A stretch of 16,367 bases of DNA, from positions 1-16,367 of the forward strand of contig CAKSYU010000038.1 of assembly GCA_934524965.1 (NCBI GenBank), in the 5' to 3' direction. This document shows positions 13,791 to 16,367 of this stretch, one piece after another. This DNA comes from an uncultured Angelakisella sp. (GTDB taxonomy: Bacteria; Bacillota; Clostridia; Oscillospirales; Ruminococcaceae). Every line of letters begins with the position of its first letter. Within the stretch, counting starts at the first letter, position 1. Below the pieces are notes generated by a model. The model was not told the origin of the DNA, did not search any database, and worked only from the letters and a program-made list of their open reading frames with translations. Position numbers and translations under genes: made by a program.

Positions 13791-14000
13791 AGCTGCTGGA
13801 ATCGTTTCCGACAGTAAAATCTATATTCCGATCCCTCCGGTCACTCCACTTGATGACCGACGGGGACGAACCAAAGGAGGATCACCCACCCGAGCGCTCT
13901 CGGTGCGGCAGTGTGGAGACCTGCCGTAAGGCACGGGGAATTTTGCTTTCCCCGCTGCGAGACCGGCTTTGCAGAGGCAGAGCGGTCAGAAGCGATAGTA
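13791..14000 (+). promoter_or_regulatory. Long structured leader of the ABC ATPase gene
   Basis: About 210 nt lie between the predicted transcription start and the ATG. Hairpins: CGGTCA/TGACCG (13838-13859), TGCC-gtaa-GGCA (13922-13933) and CGGGGAA/TTCCCCG (13934-13954). AAAGGAGG at 13873-13880 is a strong Shine-Dalgarno-like site with no start codon at a usable distance. The real start codon has only a poor site. I do not recognise a known riboswitch class. Confidence 0.45.
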
Positions 14001-15197
14001 ATGGCTGAAGTCGTACTGAAAAACATTAAAAAAGTGTACCCCGCGGTAGCCGAAAAGAAGAAAAAGAAGAAAGGCGAACCGGAAAAGGAGAAAAAGAGCA
14101 ACCTGCTGGTGACCGAGGAAGGCGTGCTTGCCGTACAGGACTTTAACCTCGATATCAAGGATAACGAGTTTATTGTGCTGGTTGGTCCCTCCGGCTGTGG
14201 TAAATCCACCACCCTGCGCATGATAGCGGGTCTGGAGGAGATCTCCGGCGGCGAGCTGTATATCGACGGCAAGCTGATGAACGACATTCCTCCCAAGGAC
14301 AGGGACATCGCCATGGTATTCCAGAACTATGCCCTGTACCCCCACATGACTGTTTACGAGAACATGGCGTTCGGCTTGAAGCTGCGCCATGTAGACCCCA
14401 AGGAGATCGACCGCAAGGTAAAGGAAGCCGCCGAGATCCTGGATATCACCCAGTACCTTGACCGCAAGCCCAAGGCGCTTTCTGGCGGTCAGCGCCAGCG
14501 TGTCGCCATCGGCCGCGCCATTGTGCGCAGCCCCAAGGTATTCCTGATGGACGAGCCGCTTTCCAACCTTGATGCCAAGCTGCGCAACCAGATGCGCGCC
14601 GAGATCATCAAGCTGCGCCAGCGCATTGATACCACCTTCATCTATGTTACCCACGACCAGACCGAGGCAATGACCCTCGGCGACCGCATCGTGATTATGA
14701 AGGACGGTGTGATCCAGCAGGTGGGTACCCCGCAGGAGGTCTTTGACCACCCCGCCAACCTGTTTGTCGCCGGCTTTATCGGTATGCCCCGCATGAATAC
14801 CTTTGACGCCGAGCTGCAGCGCGATCCCGACGGCAAGTACGCCGTCCAGCTGGAGAACGCCCATGTTGTCCTCAGCGATGAAAAGCAGGCGCGCCTTGCC
14901 GAAAAGAATGTCCAGCCCGGACGCATCGTTCTGGGCGTCCGCCCCGAGCATATCATGCTGGCGGGCGAGGGCGAGCAGATGATCCACGGTGCCGTGGACG
15001 TCAGCGAGATGATGGGCAGCGCCGTTCACCTGCACCTGCAGGCGTGCGGCAGAGATACCATTATCATCGTGCAGACCATGAGTATGCAGGGCGCCACCAA
15101 TTCGAGCTTCGGCATCGGGCAGCATATCGCCTTTACCTTCGGCGGCAATGTGGTGCATGTGTTTGACCCCGAAACGGGCAAGAACCTCGAATTTTGA
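14001..15197 (+). CDS. Sugar ABC transporter ATP-binding protein (MsmK/UgpC type)
   Basis: A 398-residue CUT1-type ATPase that energises oligosaccharide or glycerol-phosphate importers. Motifs: Walker A GPSGCGKST (62-70), Q-loop VFQNYALYPHM (about 108), signature LSGGQRQRVAIGRA (160-173), Walker B VFLMDEPLSNLD (180-191) and switch histidine in THDQ (218). Residues from about 240 form the MsmK/MalK-type OB regulatory domain with VGTPQEVFDHPANLFVAGFI and GVRPEH. Unusual is a Lys/Glu-rich insert at about residues 15-42 (six lysines at 19-24), between the first two strands. No permease or binding protein is adjacent, which fits a shared ATPase serving several importers. ATG at 14001 starts the conserved fold; an upstream in-frame ATG at 13911 adds 30 unrelated residues. 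Its Shine-Dalgarno is weak. Confidence 0.95.
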   Translation: MAEVVLKNIKKVYPAVAEKKKKKKGEPEKEKKSNLLVTEEGVLAVQDFNLDIKDNEFIVLVGPSGCGKSTTLRMIAGLEEISGGELYIDGKLMNDIPPKDRDIAMVFQNYALYPHMTVYENMAFGLKLRHVDPKEIDRKVKEAAEILDITQYLDRKPKALSGGQRQRVAIGRAIVRSPKVFLMDEPLSNLDAKLRNQMRAEIIKLRQRIDTTFIYVTHDQTEAMTLGDRIVIMKDGVIQQVGTPQEVFDHPANLFVAGFIGMPRMNTFDAELQRDPDGKYAVQLENAHVVLSDEKQARLAEKNVQPGRIVLGVRPEHIMLAGEGEQMIHGAVDVSEMMGSAVHLHLQACGRDTIIIVQTMSMQGATNSSFGIGQHIAFTFGGNVVHVFDPETGKNLEF

Positions 15198-15228
15198 TCC
15201 CCTTTTATTGAACGGCAAAAAGAACAGC

Positions 15229-15261
15229 AAAGACCCCCGCCTTTCTTTGGCAGGGGTCTTT
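15229..15261. terminator. Bidirectional terminator between the ABC ATPase and cyclophilin genes
   Basis: AAAGACCCC (15229-15237) pairs with GGGGTCTTT (15253-15261), with a further GCC/GGC inside the loop. It lies between two convergent genes; on the plus strand TTT-ATCG follows, on the minus strand a TTTG-CTGTTCTTTTT tail, so it can serve both. Confidence 0.85.
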
Positions 15262-15290
15262 ATCGTTATCTTATTATCTCATTGCGGCGA

Positions 15291-16025
15291 TCATTCGACG
15301 ATATCAATGCTGTCGATGGTCACATCGTGCAGGGGACGGTCGCCGCGGGCGGTGCGGACATTGGCGATGTCGTCCACGACCTTCATGCCGTCGATGACCT
15401 GCCCGAATACCGTGTGGGCAAAATCCAGATGGAAGGTGCCGCCCACCTCGGCGTACTTTTTGGCGATCTCATCGGCGTATTCCTTGACCTCCGCGGGCAG
15501 ACCCTGCGACTGGTAATCGTTCAGCTTGGTGTTTACCTCATCAATGTACGCCTGAATTTTGGGCGCGTCCTCCAGCGCCTCCTGCATCTCCTGCACATGG
15601 CGCTTGGCGTCATTCAGCAGCTCGTAGCAGGCGACCTGTACCGCCAGCGCGTCGATATCCTTGGTGGGCGCCTGGCTGTTCTGCACAATGAAGAACTGGC
15701 TGCCGTTGGTGTTGGGACCGGCATTCGCCATGCTGAGCGCGCCGCGGAAGTTGTGCAGCTCCTGACTGCATTCGTCCTCAAACTTTGCGCCGTAGATGCT
15801 TTCGCCGCCCGCGCCGGTGCCGGTGGGGTCGCCGCCCTGGATCATGAAATCCTTGATGACGCGGTGGAAGATGAGCCCATTGTAGTAGCCCTTCTTTGCC
15901 AGCGTTACAAAGTTTTCTACCGTCTTGGGGGCAACCTCGGGGTAAAGCTGAATGGTGATATCGCCCATGTTGGTGTGCATGACGGCACGGGGACCGCTGC
16001 ACTCGGTAAACTGCTTCAGAACCAT
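15291..16025 (-). CDS. Cyclophilin-type peptidyl-prolyl cis-trans isomerase with helical insert
   Basis: A 244-residue cytoplasmic cyclophilin that speeds proline isomerisation during folding. Catalytic and binding motifs are intact: [20 protein letters not shown] (F53, R55, Q63), [17 protein letters not shown] (GSQFFI 108-113) and [16 protein letters not shown] (204-216). Unlike the usual 150-190-residue bacterial enzyme it has about 75 extra residues (about 119-196) between [11 protein letters not shown] and the HTVFG strand. The insert is charged and probably alpha-helical or coiled-coil ([43 protein letters not shown]). ATG at 16025 is chosen for its AAAGGA site and because an in-frame ATG at 16298 would translate GC-rich leader hairpins. 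It is transcribed alone from a promoter at 16200-16229. Confidence 0.95.
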   Translation of the reverse strand: MVLKQFTECSGPRAVMHTNMGDITIQLYPEVAPKTVENFVTLAKKGYYNGLIFHRVIKDFMIQGGDPTGTGAGGESIYGAKFEDECSQELHNFRGALSMANAGPNTNGSQFFIVQNSQAPTKDIDALAVQVACYELLNDAKRHVQEMQEALEDAPKIQAYIDEVNTKLNDYQSQGLPAEVKEYADEIAKKYAEVGGTFHLDFAHTVFGQVIDGMKVVDDIANVRTARGDRPLHDVTIDSIDIVE

Positions 16026-16049
16026 AATTCGTTGTTTTCCTTTCTTTTT

Positions 16050-16188
16050 ACGGGTCTCCCGCAGCCGGTGGGGGGCGCCCGCAGGGCGCTCCGGCGCAGC
16101 CGGAGCCGGCGGTCGCAGACCGCCGAAGCCGCCGGAAGGCGGCTTGCCCTGCGGGCACCCGCCCACGGCGGGGAGGGGACAAGCCCGT
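16050..16188 (-). promoter_or_regulatory. GC-rich cloverleaf element 3 (cyclophilin gene leader)
   Basis: The core outer stem GCCCGCAGGGC (16077-16087) pairs perfectly with 16146-16156 and closes on three hairpins with no unpaired base at all: 16088-16106, 16107-16125 and 16126-16145, each an 8-bp perfect stem with a 3-4-nt loop. Outward, an interrupted stem continues to ACGGG (16050-16054) pairing with CCCGT (16184-16188). It lies between the predicted transcription start (about 16193) and the Shine-Dalgarno site, exactly as element 2 does for pepD. Sequence is unrelated to elements 1 and 2. Confidence 0.82.
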
Positions 16189-16199
16189 TTCTTTGCCCC

Positions 16200-16229
16200 A
16201 TTATACCGCATTTGCGGCGCAGAATACAA
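16200..16229 (-). promoter_or_regulatory. Probable promoter for the cyclophilin gene
   Basis: Perfect TATAAT (16200-16205, minus) with a weaker -35 TTGTAT (16224-16229) and an 18-bp spacer, the same arrangement as the pepD promoter. The leader would be about 168 nt. Confidence 0.65.
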
Positions 16230-16236
16230 GTAGCGG

Positions 16237-16265
16237 TTGACTTTACCCTTGTTTTCGCATAATAT
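16237..16265 (+). promoter_or_regulatory. Promoter for the DUF1292 gene
   Basis: TTGACT (16237-16242), 17 bp, TAATAT (16260-16265). It diverges from the cyclophilin promoter; the two -35 boxes are 7 bp apart. Confidence 0.65.
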
Positions 16266-16297
16266 AAGAGTAGAGAAACCCAAAGGAGGATACCACA

Positions 16298-16367
16298 ATG
16301 GAAAATGAAAACTGGGGCGAGGATATTCTGACCCTGATGGACGAGGACGGCGTAGAAAGCGAGTACA
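16298..16367 (+). CDS. DUF1292 domain protein, N-terminal fragment (runs off the window)
   Basis: Only 23 residues are visible: [20 protein letters not shown] then SEY. The acidic DILTLxDEDG start is characteristic of DUF1292 (YrzB-like) proteins, short cytoplasmic proteins of Firmicutes with no established function. AAAGGAGG (16282-16289) is eight bases before the ATG and a promoter lies at 16237-16265, so the start is secure. In other Firmicutes such genes lie near yrrK/ruvX-type genes; what follows here cannot be seen. Confidence 0.8.
   Translation, partial: MENENWGEDILTLMDEDGVESEY

Noticed and set aside
13873..13880. AAAGGAGG as the ribosome-binding site of a small gene
   Set aside because: No ATG, GTG or TTG within 5-12 bases; the first GTG is about 20 bases away and yields only eight codons. 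Kept as part of the leader finding.
13986..15230. 414-codon open frame on the minus strand opposite the ABC ATPase
   Set aside because: Antisense to an intact ATPase; no motif of its own.

Overview
The window looks like chromosomal DNA from a GC-rich gut-type Clostridia, most likely Oscillospiraceae/Ruminococcaceae in the broad sense. This is inferred from gene content and style: ZapA beside a U32 peptidase, MsmK/UgpC-type ATPase with a Lys-rich insert, SigH-like sigma factor, zinc-ribbon and DUF1292 proteins, strong AGGAGG Shine-Dalgarno sites, and many hairpin-rich intergenic repeats. No prophage, transposase, CRISPR array, rRNA or tRNA gene was found.

Layout. 1-890 (minus): 5' part of a U32 peptidase gene and zapA. 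1021-3519 (plus): promoter and glycogen phosphorylase. 3520-4396: two facing copies of a structured repeat. 4397-7134 (plus): GH13 neopullulanase-like enzyme, NusG-domain-II membrane protein and GNAT acetyltransferase, probably one transcript. 7135-7850: a hairpin chain and a third repeat copy. 7828-9092 (plus): rplJ-rplL with consensus promoter, L10 leader, attenuator and terminator. 9106-9406: small XRE regulator. 9407-10560: a fourth repeat copy, REP-like hairpins and an unexplained AT-richer stretch. 10562-11640 (minus): zinc-ribbon protein and SigH-like sigma factor. 11641-13662 (minus): pepD dipeptidase, with a cloverleaf-type GC-rich structure downstream and another in its leader. 13735-15261 (plus): sugar-ABC ATPase with nested inverted repeats around its promoter. 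15291-16229 (minus): cyclophilin with a helical insert and a third cloverleaf structure in its leader. 16237-16367 (plus): start of a DUF1292 gene.

Function. Glycogen phosphorylase and the neopullulanase-like enzyme fit breakdown of storage or dietary alpha-glucans. The ABC ATPase fits uptake of oligosaccharides, perhaps energising several permeases. The rest is housekeeping: division, translation, protein folding, peptide turnover and regulation.

The most interesting material is non-coding. (i) Three GC-rich elements (11877-11968, 13482-13616, 16050-16188) share no stem sequence but have one architecture: an outer stem closing directly on three hairpins with at most two unpaired junction bases. 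Two sit in the predicted 5' leaders of pepD and the cyclophilin gene at almost the same distance from promoter and start codon. (ii) A family of about 300-500 bp mosaic repeats (four copies) keeps its hairpins while the stem sequences change in a complementary way. Both patterns suggest selection on structure and are the best candidates here for something undescribed.
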